From: Paludibacter sp.
Lineage (GTDB): Bacteria > Bacteroidota > Bacteroidia > Bacteroidales > Paludibacteraceae
Length of the DNA stretch: 64,000 bases
NCBI GenBank assembly: GCA_028710415.1
Contig: JAQTUE010000029.1
Span: 1 to 64,000, forward strand
Reading direction: 5' to 3'
Positions 9,278-18,819 of this stretch are shown in pieces. How positions within the stretch are numbered: the stretch's first letter is position 1; each line of letters opens with the position of its first letter. Position numbers and translations under genes: made by a program. The notes under the pieces are model-generated. The model worked only from the letters and a program-made list of their open reading frames with translations, was not told where the DNA came from and made no database searches.

Positions 9278-11644
9278 ATGGAAAATAATATACCCAACTT
9301 AAAATCGTCGAATATTGAAACTATTAATATTAGAGAAATACTAATTAAATATCTTCAGAAATGGCATTGGTTTTTGATCTCAGCAGTAGTCTGTTTTGTG
9401 ATAGCATATTTTTATTTGAAAATTACCAACGACCAGTTTACGGTACAATCCACCATATTAATCAGGAAGGATAAATCAACCAGCGGATTGATAGACATGT
9501 CCATGCTGGATGGATTGGGAGGATTGTCGGGTAACTCAAAGGAAGTGGAAGATGAGATCCAGGTTTTATCTTCACGGTCATTAATGACGAACGTAATTAA
9601 ATCGCTTGCCATTGAAACTGAGTATTATGAAAAACATGGCTTGAGGTACGATGAGATCTATCCGTTAACGCCTCTTAAATTGGTGACCCCGGTCATGTTT
9701 AATGACACCATGAAGCAAGTAGCTTCATTTAAATTATCAAGCAAAGATAAAGGATACCAGGTTGATTTTAAATATGGGAAGTTTTCAGACAGATATTTGA
9801 TTACCGACCTTACTAAAGAAATAAAAACACCTATAGGAGTATTTAGATTTCTACAAATCCTTCCTATAAAAAATACAGAAACCTTTAAAATTATTTCGTA
9901 TTCTACCCGAAGCCTTATAGATGCTTATTGTGGAGCCATTAAAGTGAGTGCTGTAAACAAAAAGGCCAATGCAATTAATGTATCCACAGTCTCTGCTTGT
10001 CCTAAAAAGTCGGAGGTGATATTGGATAAATTGATTGAAATGTACAATCAGGATGCCGTGATTGATAAAAATATGATTGCTACCAGTACAGCAGCCTTTA
10101 TTCAGGAACGCATTAAATTGATTGGTTCTGAATTGTCGGATGTAGAAGTTGATGTTGAAAATTATAAGAAAAAAAATAAACTGACCGATATCACCACTGA
10201 TGCTGATATCTTTTTGAAATCAGCCAGTGAATACGATACTAAATTAGCTGCACTCGAAACCCAGGTGAATTTGGTGAGTTATATTGAGGCGTATGTGAAA
10301 GACAATAAGCATCAATATGATCTGGTACCGGCAAATTTAGGCATTGAAGATAAATCTCTGCTCCTGCTAATGCAGGAATACAACAAGGCCTTATTGGAAA
10401 GGATGAAGATTTTGCGTACAACCAATGCACAAAACCCTGTTTTAGTGCAAATGGAACAGCAGCTAAAAGAACTTAGGACCAGTATTATTGTAAGTATTGG
10501 CAGTATTAAGGATGGCTTGAAAATAGCAAAAAGAGATGTATTAGGAAAGACCAGCCAGTTTACATCCCGTATAAACGGAGTACCAACCCAGGAACGGGAA
10601 TTGACAGAGATTATCCGTCAAAAAGAAATTAAATCTAAATTGTATCTGTTCCTGTTGCAGAAAAGGGAAGAAAACGAGCTCAGCCTTGCCAGCACTATTC
10701 CATCTGCAAAAACGATAAATGCATCCTATACCACTTTGATTCCTGTTTCGCCAAAAAGGATGATGATCTATCTGCTGGCTCTGATATTTGGATTAGTATT
10801 ACCATTGATATACATTTATGTTGTTGATATGCTCAACAATAAAATATTAGACAGTAAGGAATTGAAACGACTGGTAAAAGTACCTTATCTTGGTTCTATC
10901 GGAATTAAAAAGGAACCGGATGTAGTAGTCGTGCGTGAAGGCAAGACCACACCAATCGTGGAAATGTTCAGGATTATCCGTACAAACATGCAATTTATGC
11001 TGGCGGGAAAAGAGAAACCGGTAATTTTAATTACATCCAGTATTAGTGGGGAAGGAAAGTCGTTTACTTCGATCAATATAGCCATGTCATTTGCATTGAT
11101 GAAGAAGAAAGTAATCCTGGTTGGATTGGATATTCGAAGCCCAATGCTAGGTGATTACCTTCATTTGTCGAAAGAAAGAGGTATCACCATGTTCATCTCC
11201 GATGAAAGTTATACCATGAATGATATCATAATTCCGTCTAATTTACATCCTTATTTGGATGTAATACCTGCAGGACCGGTACCACCGAATCCGGCTGAAT
11301 TAATGATGAATCAACGGTTGGATGATTTATTCCTGCAATTACGTGCTGAATATGATTACGTCATTGTTGACTCTGCACCGATTGGATTGGTTTCTGATAC
11401 TTATTTGCTTAATAGATTGGTTGATAATTGTATATATGTGGCGCGTCAGAATTATACTCCACGCGAAGCCTGCAGCCTGATTAATGAAATCTATGAACAC
11501 AACCGGCTTAACGGTATGGCTGTAGTTTTAAATGGCACCAGTGAAAGTTCAGGCTATGGGTATGGGTATGGGTATGGTGTCAAATCACAAAAGAAAAAAG
11601 ATTATGAACGAAAAATGAACCTTATTAATAAGATTCGAAAGTAA
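9278..11644 (+). CDS. Exopolysaccharide copolymerase / BY-type tyrosine kinase (Wzc-like)
   Basis: This 788-residue protein has one membrane helix near residues 32-50 and another near 495-520, flanking a periplasmic Wzz domain with coiled-coil segments. The cytoplasmic C-terminal domain has a Walker A motif SGEGKS around residue 592, a Walker A' segment VILVGLDIRSP, and a Walker B segment VIVDSAP. The tail carries an alternating GYGYGYGYG tract near residues 760-770, the kind of tyrosine cluster these kinases autophosphorylate to control chain export. It follows the Wza-like gene closely and so forms a two-gene unit. No glycosyltransferase, polymerase or flippase genes follow, so the polysaccharide it serves must be built elsewhere. 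Confidence 0.92.
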   Translation: MENNIPNLKSSNIETINIREILIKYLQKWHWFLISAVVCFVIAYFYLKITNDQFTVQSTILIRKDKSTSGLIDMSMLDGLGGLSGNSKEVEDEIQVLSSRSLMTNVIKSLAIETEYYEKHGLRYDEIYPLTPLKLVTPVMFNDTMKQVASFKLSSKDKGYQVDFKYGKFSDRYLITDLTKEIKTPIGVFRFLQILPIKNTETFKIISYSTRSLIDAYCGAIKVSAVNKKANAINVSTVSACPKKSEVILDKLIEMYNQDAVIDKNMIATSTAAFIQERIKLIGSELSDVEVDVENYKKKNKLTDITTDADIFLKSASEYDTKLAALETQVNLVSYIEAYVKDNKHQYDLVPANLGIEDKSLLLLMQEYNKALLERMKILRTTNAQNPVLVQMEQQLKELRTSIIVSIGSIKDGLKIAKRDVLGKTSQFTSRINGVPTQERELTEIIRQKEIKSKLYLFLLQKREENELSLASTIPSAKTINASYTTLIPVSPKRMMIYLLALIFGLVLPLIYIYVVDMLNNKILDSKELKRLVKVPYLGSIGIKKEPDVVVVREGKTTPIVEMFRIIRTNMQFMLAGKEKPVILITSSISGEGKSFTSINIAMSFALMKKKVILVGLDIRSPMLGDYLHLSKERGITMFISDESYTMNDIIIPSNLHPYLDVIPAGPVPPNPAELMMNQRLDDLFLQLRAEYDYVIVDSAPIGLVSDTYLLNRLVDNCIYVARQNYTPREACSLINEIYEHNRLNGMAVVLNGTSESSGYGYGYGYGVKSQKKKDYERKMNLINKIRK

Positions 11645-11652
11645 ATAGTTTC

Positions 11653-11687
11653 AAAAAGTCCTGAATGATTATTCAGGACTTTTTTTA
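11653..11687 (+). terminator. Rho-independent terminator after the Wzc-like gene
   Basis: A 14-bp perfect stem (11653-11666 with 11671-11684) with a 4-base loop is followed by a T run, 9 bases after the stop codon. Confidence 0.9.
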
Positions 11688-11833
11688 TGGGCATTTGGAA
11701 ACTTGAAAACTACTATAAAATTGTAGTTTCTTAAAAATATAATTAATGATCTAAATATCAAATACATAAAAAGTAAAATAATTAAAACATGAAAAAATAC
11801 TTCGATTTATTATTTTATAATAGATAAATTATA

Positions 11834-11841
11834 TAATTTTG
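11834..11841 (+). promoter_or_regulatory. Probable -7 box for the TetR gene
   Basis: TAATTTTG matches TAnnTTTG and lies 21 bases before the start codon at 11863. No clear -33 element is seen. Confidence 0.45.
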
Positions 11842-11862
11842 CGACAATTTTAATATATAGAT

Positions 11863-12477
11863 ATGGAAACACTGCAAGAAAGCATTATTCAAGTAGCCAG
11901 CCGCTTATTTGAGCAATTTGGAATACGAAGTGTCTCTATTGACAATGTATGCACCGAATTGCATATATCAAAAAAAACATTTTACATTCATTTTGAACAA
12001 AAAGAAGATTTGGTAGATGCTGTTCTGAATTATCAGAAGAAGAGCAATTATGAGAAATACGAGAAACTTTTCAGGAACAAGAATGCAATTGACTCCTTAA
12101 TCGTAATTATAAAAGAAATAAAGAAATCATTGGAATCAGAATCATTGTCCTTGTGTTACGATTTGGAGAAATATTATCCAAAGGTATTTCAAAAACATGA
12201 ATTCCTTAGACGAAATGAAATAAGACAAGGATTTGAAATGAACCTCCGCCAAGGAATAGCAGAGGGATATTACCGCGAGGACCTGGATGTTGAATTAATT
12301 TCATTGTTTCATTCCATTCAGATCAAAAACAATTTTGAATTGATGGAACAGTCACCCAAGAAATACACCAAGAAACGCTTGATAGAGTTTTTTATTGACC
12401 TGATGATTCATTTAATTGCCAATGAAAAAGGGTTGCAGTACATGAAAGAACATTCACTGACTGAACCGGAAAAATAA
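11863..12477 (+). CDS. TetR/AcrR family transcriptional regulator
   Basis: This 204-residue protein has an N-terminal TetR DNA-binding domain. The segment VSIDNVCTELHISKKTFYIHF (about residues 26-46) forms the helix-turn-helix with the family's typical TFYxHF ending. The rest is a helical ligand-binding domain with little sequence signature. It stands 235 bases upstream of a tripartite RND efflux operon on the same strand, an arrangement usual for a local repressor of that pump, and the gap would hold the operator. The inducing compound cannot be predicted. Confidence 0.9.
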   Translation: METLQESIIQVASRLFEQFGIRSVSIDNVCTELHISKKTFYIHFEQKEDLVDAVLNYQKKSNYEKYEKLFRNKNAIDSLIVIIKEIKKSLESESLSLCYDLEKYYPKVFQKHEFLRRNEIRQGFEMNLRQGIAEGYYREDLDVELISLFHSIQIKNNFELMEQSPKKYTKKRLIEFFIDLMIHLIANEKGLQYMKEHSLTEPEK

Positions 12478-12712
12478 AAGGAACATCTTGTAAATTTACC
12501 TGGAATCCTTTATTAAGGTTTAGAATTCCGCTTCAATTTATAGGGTTTACATCGATATTTCTTTTGTTCATCGTAGAAAATAGCTATTTCATCGATTTTT
12601 AATTGGCTTAACATAGAAAGCAGGAGTACTTTTGTGTCAAATTGATTAACATAGATCTGTTTAAATATTAGTCTCAATTCATTCATTTTAATCATTAATT
12701 AGTAATAAGGTT
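12478..12712. promoter_or_regulatory. Gap between TetR and the efflux operon, probable control region
   Basis: This 235-base AT-rich gap should hold the operon's promoter and operator. No exact TAnnTTTG box with a paired -33 is visible. A 60-codon frame on the minus strand (12513-12695) is not convincing as a gene. Confidence 0.35.
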
Positions 12713-14089
12713 GTGAAAAAAAATAACACTAAGAATGTAATGGTAGCAGCCATGATTTGTATGCTTCCAGTTGTAGGGTTAAAAGCCCAGGATACTCTGA
12801 CTGTGTCTCTTCCAAATGCACTGGAAATAGCCATGAGCAAGAGTCCGACTATAAAAGTAGCTAATAAGGAAATTGAACGGGTTGATTATTCCAAAAAAGA
12901 AAAATTCGCTGCATTATTTCCTACGATCTCAGCTTCAGGATCATATCAGCGGGCATTAAAAAAACAAAGAATGTTCCTGCCCTTTAGTTTTGTTAAGGAT
13001 ACACCCCCTGATCCGGCAGGAATAGAAATCGGAGTAGACAACACCATGATTGCAGGGTTTTCAGCCTCGTTACCACTAATAGCACCAACTCTTTGGTCTT
13101 CCTTGCAAATGACGGAACTGGATGCACAACTGGTTCTTGAATTGGCACGTTCTTCAAAGCTGTCCTTGGTAAATCAGGTTACAAAAGCTTATTATGGTAT
13201 TTTGCTGACCCAGGATTCGTACAATGTTTTTAAACATAGTTACGATAACACAGTAGAAAATGCACGGATTATTCAGAATAAATTTAAGCAAGGTACGGTA
13301 TCGGAGTTTGAATGGATACGGGCTGATGTAGGGGTAAGAAATGCACAATCAAATTTAGTGTCAGCACAGAGTGCTGTGAATATGAGTATCCTGCAGTTAA
13401 AAATGCTTGTTGGCCTAGACATGTTTACAGGTCTTAAGGTGGAAGGCAGCTTGTCAGATTTTGAAGCAAATATGTATGGTGATGTATTATCTATTGATAC
13501 GACAACCTTACACACTAACACGGATTTAAATCAATTTGATTTAAAAGCCAAACAATTGAATCATACTCTAAAAATGCAAAAATCAGGTTGGTGGCCAACT
13601 CTGGCAGCAAGTTTCAATTACCAGTATATGGCCATGGCGAATGATGATATTTCACTTTCAAATTACACATGGTTTCCTACGTCATCAGCAGGCGTTGTTT
13701 TGTCAATACCAATATTCCAGGGGGGTGCCAGAACATATAAAGAAAAGCAATTGAAAATCCAGATTGACGAGTTAAAAGATCAACGCGATAATTTACGTCG
13801 CAGCCTGGAGCTTCAAACAATAAACTGCCTGGATAATATCAAAAAAGCAATAGAAAAAATAGGATCAAATAAAGAAGGTGTCCGTCAGGCCGAGAAAGCC
13901 GTAGCAATCTCACAAAAAAGATATGATGTAGGTTCGGGAACTTATTTAGATATAACCAATTCAGAGTTGGCTTACATTCAGGCAGGTTTATCCTATAACC
14001 AATCTATTTTTGATTATCTGTCAGCTAAATCTGACCTGGAAAAATTGTTGGGAAATGACATTGTTAAGAATCCAAAAAGAAAACTATAA
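12713..14089 (+). CDS. TolC-family outer-membrane efflux channel
   Basis: The 458-residue product starts at a GTG. This start is chosen because it keeps a full signal peptide (KKNNTK, then a hydrophobic run, ending in LKAQ near residue 26). The mature part shows two repeated outer-membrane efflux protein halves, rich in heptad-like helices, with SIPIFQGGART near the middle of the second half, a common TolC-family signature. It would form the trimeric outer-membrane duct of the pump encoded downstream. It is first in an operon with the adaptor (37-base gap), the RND pump and the PII-like protein. Confidence 0.92.
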   Translation: MKKNNTKNVMVAAMICMLPVVGLKAQDTLTVSLPNALEIAMSKSPTIKVANKEIERVDYSKKEKFAALFPTISASGSYQRALKKQRMFLPFSFVKDTPPDPAGIEIGVDNTMIAGFSASLPLIAPTLWSSLQMTELDAQLVLELARSSKLSLVNQVTKAYYGILLTQDSYNVFKHSYDNTVENARIIQNKFKQGTVSEFEWIRADVGVRNAQSNLVSAQSAVNMSILQLKMLVGLDMFTGLKVEGSLSDFEANMYGDVLSIDTTTLHTNTDLNQFDLKAKQLNHTLKMQKSGWWPTLAASFNYQYMAMANDDISLSNYTWFPTSSAGVVLSIPIFQGGARTYKEKQLKIQIDELKDQRDNLRRSLELQTINCLDNIKKAIEKIGSNKEGVRQAEKAVAISQKRYDVGSGTYLDITNSELAYIQAGLSYNQSIFDYLSAKSDLEKLLGNDIVKNPKRKL

Positions 14090-14126
14090 AAAATTCAATC
14101 AGTATAATCTATAAAAAAAGATACAA

Positions 14127-15143
14127 ATGAAACAAATTAAATTAATCGGCATTCTGTTTTTTTCATTGGCTATTGGTTTTAGCTCATGCAAAAAGACAAC
14201 AAAAACAGAATTAGTGGTAGCTGAGATTCCTAATATCAGGGTGCAATCGGCTGTTGAAAAAAATGTAGAACAAAGCAATGAAATTACTGCAACTGTAGAA
14301 CCACAGGATAAAAACAGCATTGCCCCTTCAACTCCCGGACGTATCCGTACTATCCTGGTTGAAGTAGGCCAACATGTATCAAAAGGACAGAAACTGGTGC
14401 AAATGGATGTTGCCAATCTTTCGAACCAGGAATCACAAATTGAAAACGTAAAACGCAGTTATAAACGTACCCAGGAACTTTTCAACGTTGGTGGTGCTTC
14501 ACAACAGGAACTTGATAATGCTAAACTTCAACTGGATGTTGCTCAAACAAATTTGAAAAACATGTCTGAAAATACTTTCCTGTTAAGTCCTATCAGTGGA
14601 GTTGTTACTGAACGTAATTATTATAACGGAGATATGTATTCAGGTCAAAAACCGGTTATGGTTATCATGAACATTAACCCTGTCAAAATAATGATCAATG
14701 TATCAGAATCCAATTATTCAAAAATGAAATTGGGCATGCCCATCAATGTAAAGTTTGATTTATTCCAGGGAGCAAAATTTCAGGGTAAAGTAAGCCTTAT
14801 TTATCCGACAATTGATGAAAAATCACGCACCTTTCCTGTTGAAATCAAATTGAGTAACAACAATAATAAAATACGTCCGGGTATGTTTGCCCGCGTTACA
14901 CTAGAATTCGGAAAAGAGAAACGGATTGTGGTCCCCGATCAGTCTGTCATTAAACAATCAGGATCGGGAGCACGCTTTGTTTATGTTTACAACGAAGGGA
15001 AAGTGCAATACAAACCGATTGAAATAGGACGACGTATAGACAGTGATTATGAAATTATTTCAGGAATCTCTGCAGGAGATCAAGTAGTAGTGGCCGGTCA
15101 ATCTAAATTAGTGGATGGCGCCAGTGCAAAATTGGTGAAATAG
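14127..15143 (+). CDS. RND efflux periplasmic adaptor (membrane fusion protein), lipoprotein
   Basis: The 338-residue protein begins with a lipoprotein signal peptide with a lipobox ending at Cys21 (GFSSC). It then shows the usual adaptor plan: a biotinyl-lipoyl half-motif around residues 60-90 (PSTPGRIRTILVEVGQHV), a short helical hairpin around 100-150, the second lipoyl half (LLSPISGVVTERNY), and beta-barrel and membrane-proximal domains ending in GDQVVVAGQSKLVDGA. The role is to bridge the inner-membrane RND pump and the TolC channel. The hairpin is short, as in many Bacteroidota adaptors. Confidence 0.92.
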   Translation: MKQIKLIGILFFSLAIGFSSCKKTTKTELVVAEIPNIRVQSAVEKNVEQSNEITATVEPQDKNSIAPSTPGRIRTILVEVGQHVSKGQKLVQMDVANLSNQESQIENVKRSYKRTQELFNVGGASQQELDNAKLQLDVAQTNLKNMSENTFLLSPISGVVTERNYYNGDMYSGQKPVMVIMNINPVKIMINVSESNYSKMKLGMPINVKFDLFQGAKFQGKVSLIYPTIDEKSRTFPVEIKLSNNNNKIRPGMFARVTLEFGKEKRIVVPDQSVIKQSGSGARFVYVYNEGKVQYKPIEIGRRIDSDYEIISGISAGDQVVVAGQSKLVDGASAKLVK

Positions 15144-15190
15144 TTAATTAGTTAATTGGTTGATTAGTTGATTAGTTGATTAGGTCAATT
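15144..15190. repeat. TTGATTAG-type short tandem repeat
   Basis: Directly after the adaptor stop codon, units close to GTTGATTA occur about four to five times in a row (TTAATTAG, TTAATTGG, TTGATTAG, TTGATTAG, TTGATTAG). A near-identical run occurs at about 20501-20545, upstream of the ettA-like gene. They look like simple slippage-prone repeats. Confidence 0.7.
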
Positions 15191-15250
15191 AGATAAACAA
15201 GTAAAGCACAAACAGTAAATTGTAAATCAAAAAATTGTAAATCAGAAAAT

Positions 15251-18200
15251 ATGAGTTTATACGAAAGTTCGGTGAGAAAGCCTGTAATGACCTCGATAAT
15301 ATTTATCGCGGTGGTTATTCTGGGTCTTTTCTCTTACAATAAATTGCCGATTGATTTGATGCCCAAGATTGAATCAAACTCGATCATGGTCATGACGACT
15401 TATGAGGGTGCCAGTGCTTCTGATGTGGAAACAAATGTAACACGCCCACTGGAAAGTTCTTTAAATGCAGTTTCAAACCTGAAAAACATAACTTCAACTT
15501 CAAAGGAAAACCGTTCGATTATAACAATGGAGTTTGAATATGGATTGGATCTGAATGTAGTTACAAATGATATCCGCAATAAGTTGGATTTGGTGAAATC
15601 CTACATGCCAGCCGGTGCGGGGAATCCGATTATTTTCAAGCTCAGTACGGATATGATTCCTGTGATCATGCTTTCGGCTACTGCCGGCCAGAGCTTGCCC
15701 GCGCTGTACAAAATACTGGATACAAAAGTGTCTAATCCTCTGGCCCGTATTAACGGAGTGGGTTCTGTCTCGATTATGGGGGCACCGCAGCGTGAAATCC
15801 AGGTGTATGTTGACCCGGTTAAACTGGAGGCTTATCATCTTACTATTGAAGCCCTGGCACAATTCATTCGCATGGAAAATGTGAATACTCCGGCCGGCTC
15901 GATGGATGTAGGGAGCGATACGTACGCATTACGCGTTCAGGGAGAGTTTAAGGATCCTTCGGAAATGAATAATATTGTCGTAGGAAACTTCAATGGCAAA
16001 ACCGTGAAGCTATCCGATGTGGCAGTGATCATTGACAAACATGAAGAGCGCATGCAGGAGAGTTATACGAATGGAAAGCAGGGCGCCGCTATCATTATTC
16101 AAAAACAATCGGGAGCCAATACGGTTCAGATTGCAAAAGATGTACTGAAAATGTTGCCTCAGATAAAGAAGAGCCTTCCTTCGGATGTGAAGCTTAGTGT
16201 TATCGGGGATACATCAGACAATATTCTTCGCACAGTGGATAGTTTGGCAGAAACGGTCATTTATGCGCTTTTATTCGTAATGTTGGTGGTATTGTTTTTC
16301 CTGGGACGCTGGCGTGCAACAGTGATCATTATCCTGACTATTCCAATTTCATTAATAGCAGCGTTTATTTACCTGGCTTTAACGGGTGGAACGCTGAACG
16401 TAATCTCGCTAAGTTCCTTATCGCTTGCCATTGGATTGGTGGTGGATGATGCGATTGTAGTACTTGAAAATATTACCACTCATATCGAGCGTGGAAGCAG
16501 GCCTAAAACTGCAGCTGTAAATGGAACCAATGAAGTTGGGCTTTCCATTATTGCTTCTACGCTTACCATTATTGCCGTATTCCTGCCATTAACCATGGTT
16601 TCGGGAATGGCCGGTGTTATGTTCTCTCAGCTTGGTTGGATGGTAACTATTATTATTACTGTTTCAATGATCTGTGCTTTGACACTGACTCCTATGCTTG
16701 CTTCTCAGTTGTTACGGATGGATCCTAAACGCAGCAAAGGATTTAATGCTGTTTATGGACCTATTGAACGCTTCCTGGATAAGTTGGACGAAAGATATGC
16801 ACAATTGGTTAACTGGGCGGTTCGCCATAAAAAAACAATATTGGCTTCTGCCACCTTATTTTTCATTGTCAGCATTATTCCGCTGATAGTAGGTTGGGTG
16901 GGGACTGAAAACTTTCCGGCACAGGATAGCGGTGTCGTATCTGCTACCATCGAGTTACCTATCGGAACAAGGATGGAAATCACTAAAGCTGTGTGTCAAA
17001 AACTGCATTCAACATGGGGTAAGAAATATCCGGAAATTGACATGGTCAACTACAGTGTAGGCCAGGCCAGCAGCAAGAATATATTCGGATCGTTATTCAG
17101 TAAAAACTCAAGTAATGTTGGAACATTCTCCGTAAGGCTGGTGAATTTGAAGGATCGCAAACGTTCTGCTTTTGCTATAACCGATAGCATACGCAATGAC
17201 ATAAAACGCATGCCTGAAATTCGTAAATCAACAGTTATCGCTGGTGGTGGTATGAGCATGATGGGTGGACAGTCGACATTGGATGTAGAAATCTATGGCT
17301 ATGATTTTGCTCAGACGGATAAAGTCGCTGCTGAAGTATCAAAACGTCTGGCTAAGGTTCACGGGTTGGTAAATACCACTGTCAGCCGCGAAGAGTATAC
17401 TCCTGAATACCAGGTTGATTTTGACAGGGAAAAACTCGCATTAAACGGACTAAATATCAGTACTGCTTCCAATTATCTAAGCAATCGTATCAATGGGATC
17501 ACCTCTTCGCTTTACCGGGAAGATGGGGAAGAGTATTCCATAGTGGTGGCATACGCTCCTGAATACCGTCAGTCAGTTGAAGCCATTGAGAATATCCTGA
17601 TATACAATGTCCAGGGTCAGGCCATTCGGTTAAAAGATTTAGGTAAAGTTGTGGAACGATTTACTCCTCCGACCATTGAACGTAAAAACCGTCAGCGAAT
17701 CATTACTGTTTCGTCAACTGTTTCAGGTACTACGCTTGATAAAGCAGTGAAAGATATTAATGTACAACTTGCCAAGATAGATATACCGTCAGATGTTACA
17801 ACTAAAATTGCAGGTTCCTTTAAAGATCAGCAGGAATCGTTCGGCGATCTGGGAACGTTGCTTATGATCATTATTTTGCTGGTATTCGTGGTTATGGCTT
17901 CCCAGTTTGAATCGGTGACTTATCCGTTTATTATCATGTTCTCAGTTCCGTTTGGTATCTCAGGGGTTGTATTAGCCTTGTGGTTAACGGGAACTACGTT
18001 CAATGTCATGACCTTTGTAGGGGTGATTATGTTGGTTGGTATTGTGGTGAAGAACGGTATTGTGATGGTGGATTATATCAACTTGAATCGTGAACGAGGT
18101 ATGGGGATTATCCGTGCTGTGGTAACCGGTGGTAAATCACGTTTACGTCCGGTATTGATGACCAGTCTGACTGCAATCCTGGGTATGTTGCCATTGGCAA

Positions 18201-18403
18201 TAAGCCGTGGACAAGGTTCTGAAATGTGGAAACCTATGGCTGTTACAGTAATAGGCGGGTTGACAGTTTCAACTATGTTGACTTTAGTTGTTGTTCCAAC
18301 CATTTATACTTTATTTGCTGCCAGCGGTGTTAAACGTCAACATAAGAAGCTAAAAAGAATAGCCCGTGAGAAGAGAATGAACGAATTATCGGCTAATAAC
18401 TAA
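15251..18403 (+). CDS. RND superfamily efflux pump, inner-membrane subunit (AcrB/HAE1-like)
   Basis: The 1050-residue length is standard for RND pumps. The first membrane helix is near residues 12-30. Two large periplasmic loops follow helices 1 and 7. Helix 4 carries the paired acidic residues Asp399 and Asp400 in GLVVDDAIVVLENI, the proton-relay site of HAE-type pumps. Porter-domain signatures such as YEGASASDVETNVTRPLE are present near the N terminus. It should use the proton gradient to expel hydrophobic drugs, bile-type amphiphiles or similar compounds through the TolC-like duct. Metal-exporting CzcA types usually carry a different helix-4 signature, so a drug-type substrate is more likely. 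The PII-like gene starts 11 bases downstream. Confidence 0.94.
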   Translation: MSLYESSVRKPVMTSIIFIAVVILGLFSYNKLPIDLMPKIESNSIMVMTTYEGASASDVETNVTRPLESSLNAVSNLKNITSTSKENRSIITMEFEYGLDLNVVTNDIRNKLDLVKSYMPAGAGNPIIFKLSTDMIPVIMLSATAGQSLPALYKILDTKVSNPLARINGVGSVSIMGAPQREIQVYVDPVKLEAYHLTIEALAQFIRMENVNTPAGSMDVGSDTYALRVQGEFKDPSEMNNIVVGNFNGKTVKLSDVAVIIDKHEERMQESYTNGKQGAAIIIQKQSGANTVQIAKDVLKMLPQIKKSLPSDVKLSVIGDTSDNILRTVDSLAETVIYALLFVMLVVLFFLGRWRATVIIILTIPISLIAAFIYLALTGGTLNVISLSSLSLAIGLVVDDAIVVLENITTHIERGSRPKTAAVNGTNEVGLSIIASTLTIIAVFLPLTMVSGMAGVMFSQLGWMVTIIITVSMICALTLTPMLASQLLRMDPKRSKGFNAVYGPIERFLDKLDERYAQLVNWAVRHKKTILASATLFFIVSIIPLIVGWVGTENFPAQDSGVVSATIELPIGTRMEITKAVCQKLHSTWGKKYPEIDMVNYSVGQASSKNIFGSLFSKNSSNVGTFSVRLVNLKDRKRSAFAITDSIRNDIKRMPEIRKSTVIAGGGMSMMGGQSTLDVEIYGYDFAQTDKVAAEVSKRLAKVHGLVNTTVSREEYTPEYQVDFDREKLALNGLNISTASNYLSNRINGITSSLYREDGEEYSIVVAYAPEYRQSVEAIENILIYNVQGQAIRLKDLGKVVERFTPPTIERKNRQRIITVSSTVSGTTLDKAVKDINVQLAKIDIPSDVTTKIAGSFKDQQESFGDLGTLLMIIILLVFVVMASQFESVTYPFIIMFSVPFGISGVVLALWLTGTTFNVMTFVGVIMLVGIVVKNGIVMVDYINLNRERGMGIIRAVVTGGKSRLRPVLMTSLTAILGMLPLAISRGQGSEMWKPMAVTVIGGLTVSTMLTLVVVPTIYTLFAASGVKRQHKKLKRIAREKRMNELSANN

Positions 18404-18414
18404 TAACTAACAAG

Positions 18415-18708
18415 ATGAAATCAATATTTATATCATTCGATCAGGCATATTATGAACAGGTTATGGCTATTTTGTCAATCAATCATGTACGTGGTTTTAG
18501 TGGTTGGGAGTCGGTTACAGGTCGCGGGACTAATACCGGTGAACCACATTACGGAACTCATGCCTGGCCGGCATTGAATACTGCCATTCTTACAGTGGTA
18601 GATGATGCAAAAGTGAAACCTATCCTTGATGATTTACGTACTCTGGACGGTACATCAGAACGTATGGGAATCCGGGCTTTTGTATGGAACATTGAAGACG
18701 GAATATAA
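18415..18708 (+). CDS. PII-like signalling protein of the efflux operon
   Basis: This 97-residue protein has the size and fold pattern of the PII / PII-like superfamily: a beta strand (KSIFISF), a helix with YEQVMAILSINHVRGFSGW, a loop with GRGTNTGEPHYG, then a strand (NTAILTVVDD) and a helix. The loop corresponds to the PII T-loop region. Classical PII signatures (the uridylylation-site tyrosine motif and the canonical nucleotide-binding motifs) are not obvious. A PII-like group encoded beside RND/heavy-metal efflux genes is known. By position (11 bases after the pump gene, before the terminator) it is the last gene of the operon and probably senses a small ligand to tune the pump. That role is inferred. 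Confidence 0.75.
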   Translation: MKSIFISFDQAYYEQVMAILSINHVRGFSGWESVTGRGTNTGEPHYGTHAWPALNTAILTVVDDAKVKPILDDLRTLDGTSERMGIRAFVWNIEDGI

Positions 18709-18737
18709 TTCAAAATCAATTCATTTCTTTAAGAACC

Positions 18738-18780
18738 AAAAATGCGCTATCCGGCTTAAAACCGGACAGCGCATTTTTCT
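18738..18780 (+). terminator. Terminator of the efflux operon
   Basis: A long stem (AAAAATGCGCT with AGCGCATTTTT, plus an inner TCCGG/CCGGA) spans 18738-18778 and ends in a T-rich tail, 30 bases after the PII-like stop codon. It could also serve the convergent ettA-like gene. Confidence 0.85.
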
Positions 18781-18819
18781 TATTTTAAGCGTTGTCAGAA
18801 AAGGATATAGTTTCCCAAC

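Noticed and set aside
12513..12695. 60-codon minus-strand frame between TetR and the efflux operon
   Set aside because: It has no family resemblance, no promoter or start signal, and lies where the efflux operator is expected. It was kept only as a note in the gap entry.
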